Shown here: positions 34,797-43,795 of the stretch, piece by piece
How the letters are laid out: each line of letters starts with the position of its first letter
Numbering within the stretch: the first letter of the stretch is position 1
Source: Sphingobacteriaceae bacterium
Lineage (GTDB): Bacteria; Bacteroidota; Bacteroidia; B-17B0; Aurantibacillaceae
NCBI GenBank assembly: GCA_947453445.1
Contig: CANGGP010000015.1
Coordinates: forward strand, 1-59,290
Length of the DNA: 59,290 nucleotides
Reading direction: 5' to 3'
The notes under the pieces: generated by a model
The model's database searches: none
Seen by the model: the letters and a program-made list of their open reading frames with translations, nothing else
What the model was told of the DNA's origin: nothing
Position numbers and translations under genes: made by a program

Positions 34797-35647
34797 TATA
34801 GAAATACCAATTTTAAATTATCGAGCAATACGCGCGGTTCATCGGCTTCTGTTTTAGCCATGTAAAAACAAATTTTGTAGCTGTTCGAAACAGGGGGATT
34901 GTTCACCGTACTCGCCAATTGAATATAGGCTTTATTCCAATTTGGCTGTGTGTTAAAGGTAAAAACATCCTTCACCTCGGTATTATCGCCAATAATGCCG
35001 ATTGTAAATGGATTATTGCATTTGTAATTTAATTCCAAATACACATTACTGTTCGAGAGGGGAATATTAAAACTACTGTAAGTTTCAATTTGAGCAAAAA
35101 CGCCACCGCCAACAATTTTTAATTCTAAATATTTATTTTCAAATGATTCGTTGCTCGCTGCAATCTGCATTGATACTGTTGATGCGGCTGAATTACTTGA
35201 ACGGATCATGCTTTGTCCGTTATTGTCGAAGTTCTCGAGCCATTTAAAAGTGGTGGTGGTATTATAACTAAAAGTGAAATCGCGCTGAATCACTTTTTCA
35301 TTGTCAACCAAGGTGTCGAATTCAATGTTGTTAAACAGTGGCCAAAATAAACGCGTACTCCCAATACCATTGTTTTTAATGCCACCCAACACCGAAATTT
35401 TAACCTTCTTGCCATTGCTTACAATGGGGATTCTGTTTTCAATGGGATAAACACCTTTAAAAAATCCGTCAACATAAACCCATAAATCGGTGATTTTATG
35501 ACTGGCGCTGCCTTGATTGCCTTGCACCGCCAACTTAATTGATCCGGGTTGTATAAAAAATGATTCAGGTGCAGATGAATATTTTTTACAGCCGGATAGG
35601 GAAAAAAGGAATGAAAATGCAATAATGTTCAGTAAAAATAGTTTCAT
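34796..35647 (-). CDS. Lipoprotein of unknown function
   Basis: A 283-aa predicted lipoprotein: the signal ends SLSGC, with the lipid-bearing Cys at residue 20. The mature part is beta-rich. The C-terminal half (from about 150) looks like a jelly-roll carbohydrate-binding or MAM-like fold (KYLELKIVGGGVFAQIETYSSFNI, then VLLDNLKLVF). The stop overlaps the glycosylphosphotransferase start by one base, so a role in surface polysaccharide handling is plausible, but that is inference from position. Confidence 0.72.
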   Translation of the reverse strand: MKLFLLNIIAFSFLFSLSGCKKYSSAPESFFIQPGSIKLAVQGNQGSASHKITDLWVYVDGFFKGVYPIENRIPIVSNGKKVKISVLGGIKNNGIGSTRLFWPLFNNIEFDTLVDNEKVIQRDFTFSYNTTTTFKWLENFDNNGQSMIRSSNSAASTVSMQIAASNESFENKYLELKIVGGGVFAQIETYSSFNIPLSNSNVYLELNYKCNNPFTIGIIGDNTEVKDVFTFNTQPNWNKAYIQLASTVNNPPVSNSYKICFYMAKTEADEPRVLLDNLKLVFL

Positions 35648-35943
35648 ATCATCCTGTCTTTATCCCTCATTTTTTGCTGTGATACCAAATATCGCAGGCC
35701 CCAAAAATTTACATTCTTGAAACCATTTTAGCATCCTGTACAAATCTAAACGAATGTTAAAATGGAATATTGTGCAATTTAAAATATATTTTTTTAGTGG
35801 GCTACAAAAATAACATTCCCGCTTTAATTAAAAATATATAATATCAATTATTGTGGGGTTCAAACTTTTAAAATTTTGATGTTAGTAATTCAAACGAATT
35901 GAAAGTTCAGATGTAATTTAACTGAGTAGTTTTACAATTGAAA
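35648..35943. other. Intergenic region between divergent lipoprotein and pcm
   Basis: 296 AT-rich bases without a gene. A near-consensus -7 box for pcm, TAGTTTTA, lies at 35927-35934. I saw no clear box for the minus-strand lipoprotein, no repeat and no RNA gene. Confidence 0.4.
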
Positions 35944-36624
35944 ATGTTTTATCAAGTATCCAAAGAAGACGAGTATTTATTTAAAGGCAAGCGCCGACGT
36001 TTGGTTGAACAGTTAAAAACCAAAGGCATTAAAAATACAATGGTTTTGGCTGCCCTCGAAAAGGTGCCACGCCATTTGTTTTTTGATACCAGTACCGCGC
36101 GGCCGGCCTTGCTCGATCATGCATATAGCGACAAGGCTTTGCCCATTGGGGCAGGACAAACCATTTCGCATCCATACACGGTGGCTTTTCAAACCGAACA
36201 ACTCGATATTCAACAAGGCGATAAGGTGCTTGAAATCGGCACCGGTTGCGGTTATCAAACCGCCGTTTTAATTGAAATGGGCGCCAAGGTGTATACCATC
36301 GAACGCCAAAAAGCACTGTTCGATAAAACAAAATTATTTTTACCCTATGTTGGCTACAAGGCCGTAAAAATAGTGTATGGCGATGGTTATAAAGGCTTAC
36401 CGCAGTTTGCCCCATTCGATAAAATAATTGTCACAGCAGCAGCACCTTATATTCCCAACGATTTATTGCTACAACTTAAAGTAGGGGGGATGATGTTAAT
36501 TCCTTTGGGTGAGGGCGATGTACAAGAAATGATCTGGTTAAAAAAAACAGGTCCAACCGCTTTCGATAAAAAAGTGCTGGGAAATTTTAAATTTGTACCG
36601 TTACTCCAGCACAAGTCGGGTTAA
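35944..36624 (+). CDS. pcm: Protein-L-isoaspartate O-methyltransferase
   Basis: PCMT repairs isoaspartyl damage in proteins by methylating it with S-adenosylmethionine. The 226-aa protein has VLEIGTGCGYQTAVL (SAM motif I), the preceding QTISHPYTVAFQTEQL substrate-loop block, and the family C-terminal LIPLGEG segment. ATG at 35944 is chosen; a TTG two codons earlier is possible but weaker. No partner is adjacent. Confidence 0.94.
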   Translation: MFYQVSKEDEYLFKGKRRRLVEQLKTKGIKNTMVLAALEKVPRHLFFDTSTARPALLDHAYSDKALPIGAGQTISHPYTVAFQTEQLDIQQGDKVLEIGTGCGYQTAVLIEMGAKVYTIERQKALFDKTKLFLPYVGYKAVKIVYGDGYKGLPQFAPFDKIIVTAAAPYIPNDLLLQLKVGGMMLIPLGEGDVQEMIWLKKTGPTAFDKKVLGNFKFVPLLQHKSG

Positions 36625-36686
36625 AAAATAAAATTGATAACACTAAAATCCTTTCATCTGCGTTTATTGTAAAATTATTATCATTC

Positions 36687-37604
36687 ATGAAAAATTTTGC
36701 CACACTTTTAATAACCATTCTCTCCATGAGTTTAAATGCGCAATCACTTGTGTCAAAAGACGGAGAACCATACTTGCCTGAAGCCAAAGACTGGGGCATT
36801 AGCATTGATGCCACCAAATTAATTAAAACGGCAAATTTTTCTTTCGTATCCGACTTGCAAACCATTTCAGGTAAATATTTTCTTACAGATAAGAGTGCCA
36901 TTCGTGCCGGCTTACGTTTAGGTTTTGATAATTGGACATCAACAAATTGGGTGCCCGATCGCAGCAAAGTTTTAACCACTGCGGCCTATCCATCAACTTA
37001 CCCTTTAAAGGAAAACAAATGGACACGAAATTTCTCAACAGTGGGATTAAGTTTTGGATATGAAAAACGCAGAGGTAAAACAAAATTGCAAGGTATATAC
37101 GGAGCAGAAATTGGTTTTTATTTTGCCACCTTAAAAGACAAATTCACTTATGCCAATAAATTAAACGCTTCTTCTGGTGCAAGCGGCGGAACAGTTGATT
37201 CAACCTATGATGCAATGACCAGTCCTTTATTTGGCAAGGCACAAAACATCAATTTAAGTCCGGCAATACAAGGCGTTACCGGTTATGCCCGTATGTTAGA
37301 AAGAACCAGTGGCGTATTTTTTTCTGTTGTAACAAGGGCATTTATTGGTGCCGAGTATTTTGTGATTCCAAAATTAAGCATCGGCGGTGAATTTGGTTGG
37401 GGACCAAGTTTTACGCTTGAAGGACGTTCTAAAACAACCTACGAATCAATCGGTATTTCAACAGTTCCGGGTGCATCAAGTGTTCCTACAGTGAAACAAA
37501 CCACCTTTGATGGGCCGCAAAACAAAAGTTTTACCTTGGATAACGATAATTTTAATTCTTTGGGCGGATTATCGGCTACGTTAAGGGTGAATTTGTATTT
37601 TTAG
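36687..37604 (+). CDS. Predicted outer membrane beta-barrel protein
   Basis: A 305-aa protein with a signal peptide (ending SLNAQ, about residue 19) and a mature region made of alternating strands: FSFVSDLQTISGKYFLTDKSAIRAGLRLGF, TVGLSFGYEKRR and ATLRVNLYF at the C-terminus. The terminal aromatic is a typical barrel-assembly signal. There is no T9SS domain and no named family. It precedes the six-gene T9SS block on the same strand with an 88-base gap. Confidence 0.8.
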   Translation: MKNFATLLITILSMSLNAQSLVSKDGEPYLPEAKDWGISIDATKLIKTANFSFVSDLQTISGKYFLTDKSAIRAGLRLGFDNWTSTNWVPDRSKVLTTAAYPSTYPLKENKWTRNFSTVGLSFGYEKRRGKTKLQGIYGAEIGFYFATLKDKFTYANKLNASSGASGGTVDSTYDAMTSPLFGKAQNINLSPAIQGVTGYARMLERTSGVFFSVVTRAFIGAEYFVIPKLSIGGEFGWGPSFTLEGRSKTTYESIGISTVPGASSVPTVKQTTFDGPQNKSFTLDNDNFNSLGGLSATLRVNLYF

Positions 37605-37692
37605 TTTGATCTCAGACTTGAAGCGGCTTCGGGCTTAAATTAGCATTTTAAAGTTTTTTTAATTAATTTACAGCCGCTAAAAGTGCCAAATT

Positions 37693-40224
37693 ATGAGGAA
37701 GGTTTACATTCGGATTTTTACTTTGTTCTTTATCTTAATTGCGTTTCAGAAAATGACAGCGCAGGTATCTTTATACGCCTTTTCGCAATTTACGGCACCT
37801 TACACTAGCATTACCGGCGGAACCGTTTTCGGGAACACCTTAACCGATGATCAAGTTTTTGTGAATACCGGCGTACCGCTAGGGCAGGGTATGGGGGTTA
37901 ACGGGCCCGGTTTACCCATTGGCTTCACATTTACCATGAACGGCTTAATTTTTGACAAAATTAGCATCGATGCCAATGGATTTATAGGATTAGGAACCTC
38001 AAGCATCAGTCCTTTTTGCGAAACGTATTTAAACTCTCAATATACGCCTATTTCGGCTACATCATCTGTAATGCCGGTGTTTCAGCACAAAGTGGTAGGT
38101 TTTGGAATGGATTTACAAGGCCAAGCCACAGGCTCTGGTTCTGAATTAAGAATGCAAACCATTGGATCGTCTCCAAATCGTACAGCCGTGGTGCAATGGA
38201 CAAGTTATAGAAAATACAATAACACCGGTGATGATTTTAATTTTCAAATTCGCTTGATAGAAACTGCTAACATTATGGAAGTGCGTTATGGCAACTTTGT
38301 CAATAATGCCACTGCGGGATCTGCTCAAATTGGCTTAAGAGGGGCTTTAAACAACGATTTTAATAACCGCTTCACAAATGCATTAAATCCTTGGTCAAAT
38401 TCTGCGCCGGGTTCACTGGTGAATACAGCTGCCAATTTTAATGTGAATTTGGTGCCTGCTTCCGGTACAGTTTACCGTTGGACACCACCACCAATGTGTT
38501 CCGGCACACCTTCTGTAAACAATATTGTTGGTTCGCCAACGGTGATGTGCCCCGGTGGTTCTTCTACTTTAATGCTAACCGGCACTTATACCAATTCAGG
38601 CATCAGTTATCAGTGGCAAGCTTCTTCAACTTCTTCAACCGGACCATTTTCTGCCGCATCAGTGGGTGGCGTGCCGATTTATTATGCAAACAATGTGCCT
38701 TCAAGTGTTTGGTATCAATGCGTGGTAAGTTGCATGGGAAGTGGTCAATCGAGTGTTACGCAACCCATTCTATTACAAACCAGCAGTGCCTTAGTAAACA
38801 ACACTCCTTACCTCGAGGACTTTGAAAGCATAATTATCAATAACCAATTACCCAATTGTTCATGGACAGCCTCCAATCCATCAGTGATTTGTCAAACCTA
38901 TACTTCATCAAATACCAACAATCGCGTACCGCATTCCGGCTACGGTTTTGCTTCATTCAGATATGGTACCCAAACAAATGGTGATGTATTTTACACTAAC
39001 GGTATTCAACTATACGCAGGTGTTACTTATTCTGCATCTGTTTGGTATGTTAACGATGCTACGCCGGGCTGGAATCTTTTCTCTATGTCGATAGGTCCGA
39101 ATCAATCAACTTTAGGTTTAACAGCCATCGCTAGTCTCACCGGTAATATTGCAAACATAGCCTATCAATCACTGAGCAATACGTTTACGGTAGCAAACAA
39201 TGGTGTGTATTACGTCGCCATCCGTGCTTACGGAATAAATTCAACCCAATATTTAAGTTTTGATGATTTATCAATCACCGCACCATGCAGTTTAAATAGT
39301 TTGAGCATGAGTATCAATACCACGAATTCAGTTATTTGCAGTGGTCAGTCATCAACAATTAATGTAAACGGGGCCAATACTTATTCCTGGTCGAATGGTA
39401 GTAATGCCTCATCTATTACCGTGAGTCCGGTTACAACCAATACATTTACTGCTGTTGGAACTTTAACAAATACAGGATGTACCCAAACCTTGAGTCAAAT
39501 TATCCAAGTGAATCAATCGCCGGTTGTTAGTATTTTCGCCTCACCCCTTAGTGTATGTGTAGGTTCAACCTCAACACTTTTTGGATTGGGTGCTGATACA
39601 TTTACTTGGTCTAATGGTTCATCAACATACACAACAGTGGTGAGCCCAAGCGTCACTTCAACATATTCAGTGATTGGCACAAATACTTACGGTTGCCAGG
39701 GTGGCGCAAATATTCAAATAGTTGTATTGCCTAGTCCTACTGTTGCCGCAGTGATGTACCCCACACAAATCTGCGCCAATGAAACAGCAACATTAACCGG
39801 TTTTGGTGCGGCTTCTTACTATTGGCAAGGAAGTAATTTTATCTACAGCACTGCCAATAATTTTGTTGTTAAACCAAGCAGTAGCATTAATTTTACCTTA
39901 ACGGGCACCGGCACCAATGGATGCAGTGCTAGCACCAATATTTCACTGTTGGTGAATGCTTGCACCGCTTTAGGTGAGGAGACCTTGTTGGCAACAAATT
40001 ACAGCATCTTACCAAATCCATTCAATGAAAAATTTTTAATTCGCAGCAGCACCAATAACATTTACAACTTGAAATTGCATGATATAAGCGGCAAGTTGTA
40101 TTATCAAAAAAATAATTTACTGGGCGATCATGAAATTGCAATTGAATTGCAAGCAGGTATTTACTTTCTGAGCATTGAATCATTAAACGAAACCAAGGTC
40201 ATCAAAATGGTAAAAAGCGAGTAA
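37693..40224 (+). CDS. T9SS-exported modular surface protein, nidogen-like head
   Basis: 843 aa. Signal peptide 1-24 (ending MTAQ). The head, about 25-260, resembles the 'YAFSQFTAPYTSITGGT' region I know from Bacteroidota fibronectin-type proteins and is nidogen-like. Then come an Ig-like QW module (about 265-365), the FEG...DDL module (about 370-532), three Cys-containing Ig-like modules of ~73 residues (about 532-760, each ending in a NGC-like turn), and the type A sorting domain (about 762-843, YSILPNPFNEKF to KMVKSE). It is the first of six adjacent T9SS genes. I saw no clear terminator after it. Confidence 0.87.
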   Translation: MRKVYIRIFTLFFILIAFQKMTAQVSLYAFSQFTAPYTSITGGTVFGNTLTDDQVFVNTGVPLGQGMGVNGPGLPIGFTFTMNGLIFDKISIDANGFIGLGTSSISPFCETYLNSQYTPISATSSVMPVFQHKVVGFGMDLQGQATGSGSELRMQTIGSSPNRTAVVQWTSYRKYNNTGDDFNFQIRLIETANIMEVRYGNFVNNATAGSAQIGLRGALNNDFNNRFTNALNPWSNSAPGSLVNTAANFNVNLVPASGTVYRWTPPPMCSGTPSVNNIVGSPTVMCPGGSSTLMLTGTYTNSGISYQWQASSTSSTGPFSAASVGGVPIYYANNVPSSVWYQCVVSCMGSGQSSVTQPILLQTSSALVNNTPYLEDFESIIINNQLPNCSWTASNPSVICQTYTSSNTNNRVPHSGYGFASFRYGTQTNGDVFYTNGIQLYAGVTYSASVWYVNDATPGWNLFSMSIGPNQSTLGLTAIASLTGNIANIAYQSLSNTFTVANNGVYYVAIRAYGINSTQYLSFDDLSITAPCSLNSLSMSINTTNSVICSGQSSTINVNGANTYSWSNGSNASSITVSPVTTNTFTAVGTLTNTGCTQTLSQIIQVNQSPVVSIFASPLSVCVGSTSTLFGLGADTFTWSNGSSTYTTVVSPSVTSTYSVIGTNTYGCQGGANIQIVVLPSPTVAAVMYPTQICANETATLTGFGAASYYWQGSNFIYSTANNFVVKPSSSINFTLTGTGTNGCSASTNISLLVNACTALGEETLLATNYSILPNPFNEKFLIRSSTNNIYNLKLHDISGKLYYQKNNLLGDHEIAIELQAGIYFLSIESLNETKVIKMVKSE

Positions 40225-40332
40225 TTTTTATCTGCTTGCTGGTTGTTTTATTTTGTCCAAATCCTTTCTAATACCCAAATATCAACGATTTCGGGGAACA
40301 TTGTTAAAACTTAATTTTTTTTTAACCTGATG

Positions 40333-40365
40333 TTTGCAGGTTTGGAAATTATTTAATTATATTAG
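40333..40365 (+). promoter_or_regulatory. Promoter-like region of the first beta-helix gene
   Basis: TTTG at 40333-40336 and TATATTAG at 40358-40365 are 21 bases apart, matching the -33/-7 layout. The following leader (to 40389) shares the pattern TGAAATAA...TAACT.ACA with the leader of the next paralogue (43771-43795), so this region may be conserved by function. Confidence 0.45.
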
Positions 40366-40389
40366 TGAAATAATTTAACTCACATAAAC

Positions 40390-43300
40390 ATGAAAAAAAG
40401 TTACAAAGCAATTAAAATGTTCGTCGTGCTCCTGGCACTGATGACAATGAAAATGAGCGCCCAGTTAAATGGTTTGTACACCATTAACTCTGCCTCGCCT
40501 GCCTCCACGTCAAACTACACAAGTTTCACATCCCTGGCTTCTGCCTTAAATAGTTTGGGTGTTTCAGGTCCGGTGACCGTTAACGTTGTGGCCAACTCAG
40601 GTCCTTACGTTGAGCAAATAACATTTAACCAATTTACCGGTATATCTGCTACAAACAGTGTATTGATTAATGGAAATGGCAATACCCTTACATTCGCTTC
40701 ATCAAACTCTGCTGCTCCTTGGACCATCTTAATGAATGGTGCAGATTATATGGCCATTACTAACTTAACAGTGACTGGAACAGGAAGCTATGCTTATGCT
40801 TTAATGTTGGTTGGTGGTGCAGATTATAATGGATTTTCAGGTTGTTATTTCGGTGTACCTGCAAACGGTACCTCAACCAGTCAAATCCCTGTTTGTATCA
40901 GCGGTTCAAACACTTCATACTCAGCCTTTGCAAATTCAGGAAACTATAATACATTTTTAAACTGTACTATGTTTTCAGGATATTGTGCTGTTTCTCACTT
41001 CGGTTATTCTGGGTCACCTTACAATACAGATAACAGATTCATCAGTTGTAATTTTACCGACTGGTATGTAATGAGCTGTTATGCTTATTACGCAAAGAAT
41101 TTAACCATTTCAAAATGTAATATTTCTCGTCCAACACGTACGGCTATTACCACAACTTATGGTATGTACGCATACTATTGCACAGGTTCATTGTTCGAAA
41201 AAAACAGACTTTTCCAATTGTTCGATGGTAGCCCAGGTTACACAGGTACTTTGTATGGACAATACTTATACTACAATCCAATTGCTAGTCCGGGTGTTCA
41301 ACAAAACAACTTCATCAATAACATTGTAAACATTGATAATTTTAATGGTTTCGTTTATGGAACTTATTGCTACTATTGGAACGGAAATTTTGATCACAAT
41401 ACAGTGAACATCGACATGCCGAACTACAACTACACCGGTACAGTTTATGGTTTCTATGGTTATGGTACTGCATCAACATATCCATTTAACTACAGAAACA
41501 ATTGTTTGACAATGAATTTAGGTGGATCAGGAGGGCATTATGCTTTCTATTGCCCTATCACTTCAGGCTTTACAATGAACAACAACAACATCATTAACTA
41601 CCGTTCAATTGGTACAAATTCAACAACCAATAACTACCACTCATATTGGAATGGTGCTTATTACAACCAAACTGCATTATTAGCTGCAGGCGCAAACGTT
41701 GGTGGCTCTATGTTGAATCCAAATTATTTGAATCCTGCTTCAACAGGTATCAATAACTTCTTACCTACTAATCCTGCAATGGATAACTTGGGTGCTGCCA
41801 TTGGCGTTCTTCAAGATAACAATAGCCAAGTACGTGGAACTACTCCTGATATCGGTGCTTTAGAATTTTTAAACACACCTTGTAGCGGTGCACCTCCTCT
41901 TACTTCAGTGCAAACACCTACAGCCATTCAATGTCCTAGTGTTGTATTAGGTTTAGGTTTTGTTAACTCTTATACTTTAGCTAACATGGGTTTCCAATGG
42001 ATGTCTTCAACTACTTCTAGTGTTGGACCTTTCACTGCTATTTCTGGTGCTACCAATCAAGCTTTAACTACGCCTCCTACAACTGTAAATACTTGGTTTA
42101 CTGCTTCAGTAACTTGTTTAAACGGTAACCAAGGTATCAACACCACTGCAGGTTTAGTTCAAATTGCAGGTACAACTACCAACTCTGTTCCTTACTACGA
42201 AAGTTTTGAAGGCATTAGCGGTGTGAACAAATTACCAAACTGTTCATGGTCTGCCAGCAGCTTGGGTGGAAATTGTTTAACATACAATACAACACAATTA
42301 AACAACCGTTTCCCTCGCACAGGTACTAATTTTGCTTCTTTCTATTACAATCCGGGTAACGTAAACAGCTTCTATACCAACGGAATTTATTTGAATGCAG
42401 GTGTTACTTATTCAGCTTCGATGTGGTATACTACTGAATATTATGGTTACACAAACTGGACAGATTTATCAATCTTAGTTGGTCCAAATCAAAGTTCAGT
42501 TGGTGCAGTTGTTGTAGCTACTACAGGTGGTAACGCTGTTAGCCCTGTTTACAAATCATTATCGAATACATTTACTGTAGGTACTTCAGGTTTATATTAT
42601 GTACAAGTTAGAGGTACAGGAAATACTTCAAGTTCAGCACAATATTTAACTTGGGATGATTTAAGAATTGAAGCACCATGTGCATTGAATTCTTCATCAA
42701 TTTCTGTTTCTAGCACAGGTACTGCTGTTTGTTTAGGTCAATCAGTTACTTTATCAGCTTCGGGCGCTACAAGTTACACTTGGAGCAATGGTTCTAACGC
42801 CAGCTCTATCACTGTAGTACCAAACGGTAACACCAATTATGTGGTAAGTGGTGCAAGCGCTCTTACCGGATGTGTGGCGCAAGCCAACTTAAACATTACT
42901 GTTAATCCATCACCTATTGTTTCAATTTTTGCAGGTACAGGTTCAGTTTGTAAAGGTAGCTCAATCAACTTAACAGCTTTTGGTGCTGCAAATTACAACT
43001 GGAGTGGTAATGCAGGTACTTCTGCAATGGTAAGTGTTTCACCTACTGTTACTACATCTTATACTGTTATCGGTATTAACTCATATGGCTGTACAAGTTC
43101 AGCTGTTCAAGTTGTGAATGTAAACAACGCTCCTGCGTTAAACGTTGGTGGTGTTAATACTTCAATGTGTGTTGGCGAAAGCATGACATTAACCGTGTCT
43201 GGTGCTTCAACTTACACTTGGACTTCTCCTTCAATCATGATTCAAGGTGCTAATGTTGTAGTTAGCCCGGTTAACACAACTACTTATGTTGTTACTGGTA

Positions 43301-43614
43301 CTGATGCCAACGGTTGTGTTGGTACATCAAACTATGTATTATCAGTTAACCTTTGTCAAGGTTTAAATGAAATCACAACTGCTAATGGTGTTAAATTATA
43401 TCCTAATCCAACCAAAGGCGAATTAAACATTGAATTCAATAACGACAATGCTAAAAACATTACTGTTACTGATTTAATGGGTAGAGTTGTAATGGCTACT
43501 ACACTTGGTAACAAGAAAAACAACCTAAGCTTAACTACTTTAGCAAACGGTGTTTATTATGTGAAAATTGAATCAAACAATTCAACTGAAGTTGTAAAAG
43601 TTGTAAAACAATAA
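40390..43614 (+). CDS. T9SS-exported beta-helix surface protein, copy 1
   Basis: 1074 aa. Signal peptide 1-25 (ending KMSAQ). The head (about 26-500) is a right-handed beta-helix of short Asn/Gly/Tyr-rich turns, closed by the TPDIGALEF motif at about 486-494, which marks the end of such helices. Next come an Ig-like QW module (500-595), the FEG...DDL module (600-764), three Ig-like modules (about 768-990) and a T9SS domain (about 995-1074, KLYPNPTKGELNIEF to KVVKQ). It is very similar along its length to the next gene. Beta-helices often bind or process polysaccharides, but no catalytic residues could be assigned. Confidence 0.9.
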   Translation: MKKSYKAIKMFVVLLALMTMKMSAQLNGLYTINSASPASTSNYTSFTSLASALNSLGVSGPVTVNVVANSGPYVEQITFNQFTGISATNSVLINGNGNTLTFASSNSAAPWTILMNGADYMAITNLTVTGTGSYAYALMLVGGADYNGFSGCYFGVPANGTSTSQIPVCISGSNTSYSAFANSGNYNTFLNCTMFSGYCAVSHFGYSGSPYNTDNRFISCNFTDWYVMSCYAYYAKNLTISKCNISRPTRTAITTTYGMYAYYCTGSLFEKNRLFQLFDGSPGYTGTLYGQYLYYNPIASPGVQQNNFINNIVNIDNFNGFVYGTYCYYWNGNFDHNTVNIDMPNYNYTGTVYGFYGYGTASTYPFNYRNNCLTMNLGGSGGHYAFYCPITSGFTMNNNNIINYRSIGTNSTTNNYHSYWNGAYYNQTALLAAGANVGGSMLNPNYLNPASTGINNFLPTNPAMDNLGAAIGVLQDNNSQVRGTTPDIGALEFLNTPCSGAPPLTSVQTPTAIQCPSVVLGLGFVNSYTLANMGFQWMSSTTSSVGPFTAISGATNQALTTPPTTVNTWFTASVTCLNGNQGINTTAGLVQIAGTTTNSVPYYESFEGISGVNKLPNCSWSASSLGGNCLTYNTTQLNNRFPRTGTNFASFYYNPGNVNSFYTNGIYLNAGVTYSASMWYTTEYYGYTNWTDLSILVGPNQSSVGAVVVATTGGNAVSPVYKSLSNTFTVGTSGLYYVQVRGTGNTSSSAQYLTWDDLRIEAPCALNSSSISVSSTGTAVCLGQSVTLSASGATSYTWSNGSNASSITVVPNGNTNYVVSGASALTGCVAQANLNITVNPSPIVSIFAGTGSVCKGSSINLTAFGAANYNWSGNAGTSAMVSVSPTVTTSYTVIGINSYGCTSSAVQVVNVNNAPALNVGGVNTSMCVGESMTLTVSGASTYTWTSPSIMIQGANVVVSPVNTTTYVVTGTDANGCVGTSNYVLSVNLCQGLNEITTANGVKLYPNPTKGELNIEFNNDNAKNITVTDLMGRVVMATTLGNKKNNLSLTTLANGVYYVKIESNNSTEVVKVVKQ

Positions 43615-43634
43615 TCATTTTTTTAATCCTTAAA

Positions 43635-43665
43635 AATCCCCGAGTAGAAAATCTACTCGGGGATT
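43635..43665 (+). terminator. Terminator after beta-helix copy 1
   Basis: A 14-bp perfect stem (AATCCCCGAGTAGA / TCTACTCGGGGATT, arms 43635-43648 and 43652-43665) with a 3-base loop is followed by T-runs. Confidence 0.93.
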
Positions 43666-43764
43666 TTTTTTGTTTCATTTATTCTGAAATTCGTTCGAAT
43701 TTCTGCACTATTGTTAATATTTTGATTTTGTTGAAAGAATATTTTAATGGGACTTAAAAATTAA

Positions 43765-43772
43765 TATATTTG
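43765..43772 (+). promoter_or_regulatory. -7 promoter box of beta-helix copy 2
   Basis: TATATTTG matches TAnnTTTG and ends 23 bases before the ATG at 43796. No matching -33 TTTG is in the usual place. Confidence 0.5.
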
Positions 43773-43795
43773 TGAAATAAACTAACTTACAAAAC

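Noticed and set aside
40324-40342. AACCTG / CAGGTT hairpin before the first beta-helix gene as a terminator
   Set aside because: Six base pairs with no T-run on either strand; it sits in the promoter region instead.
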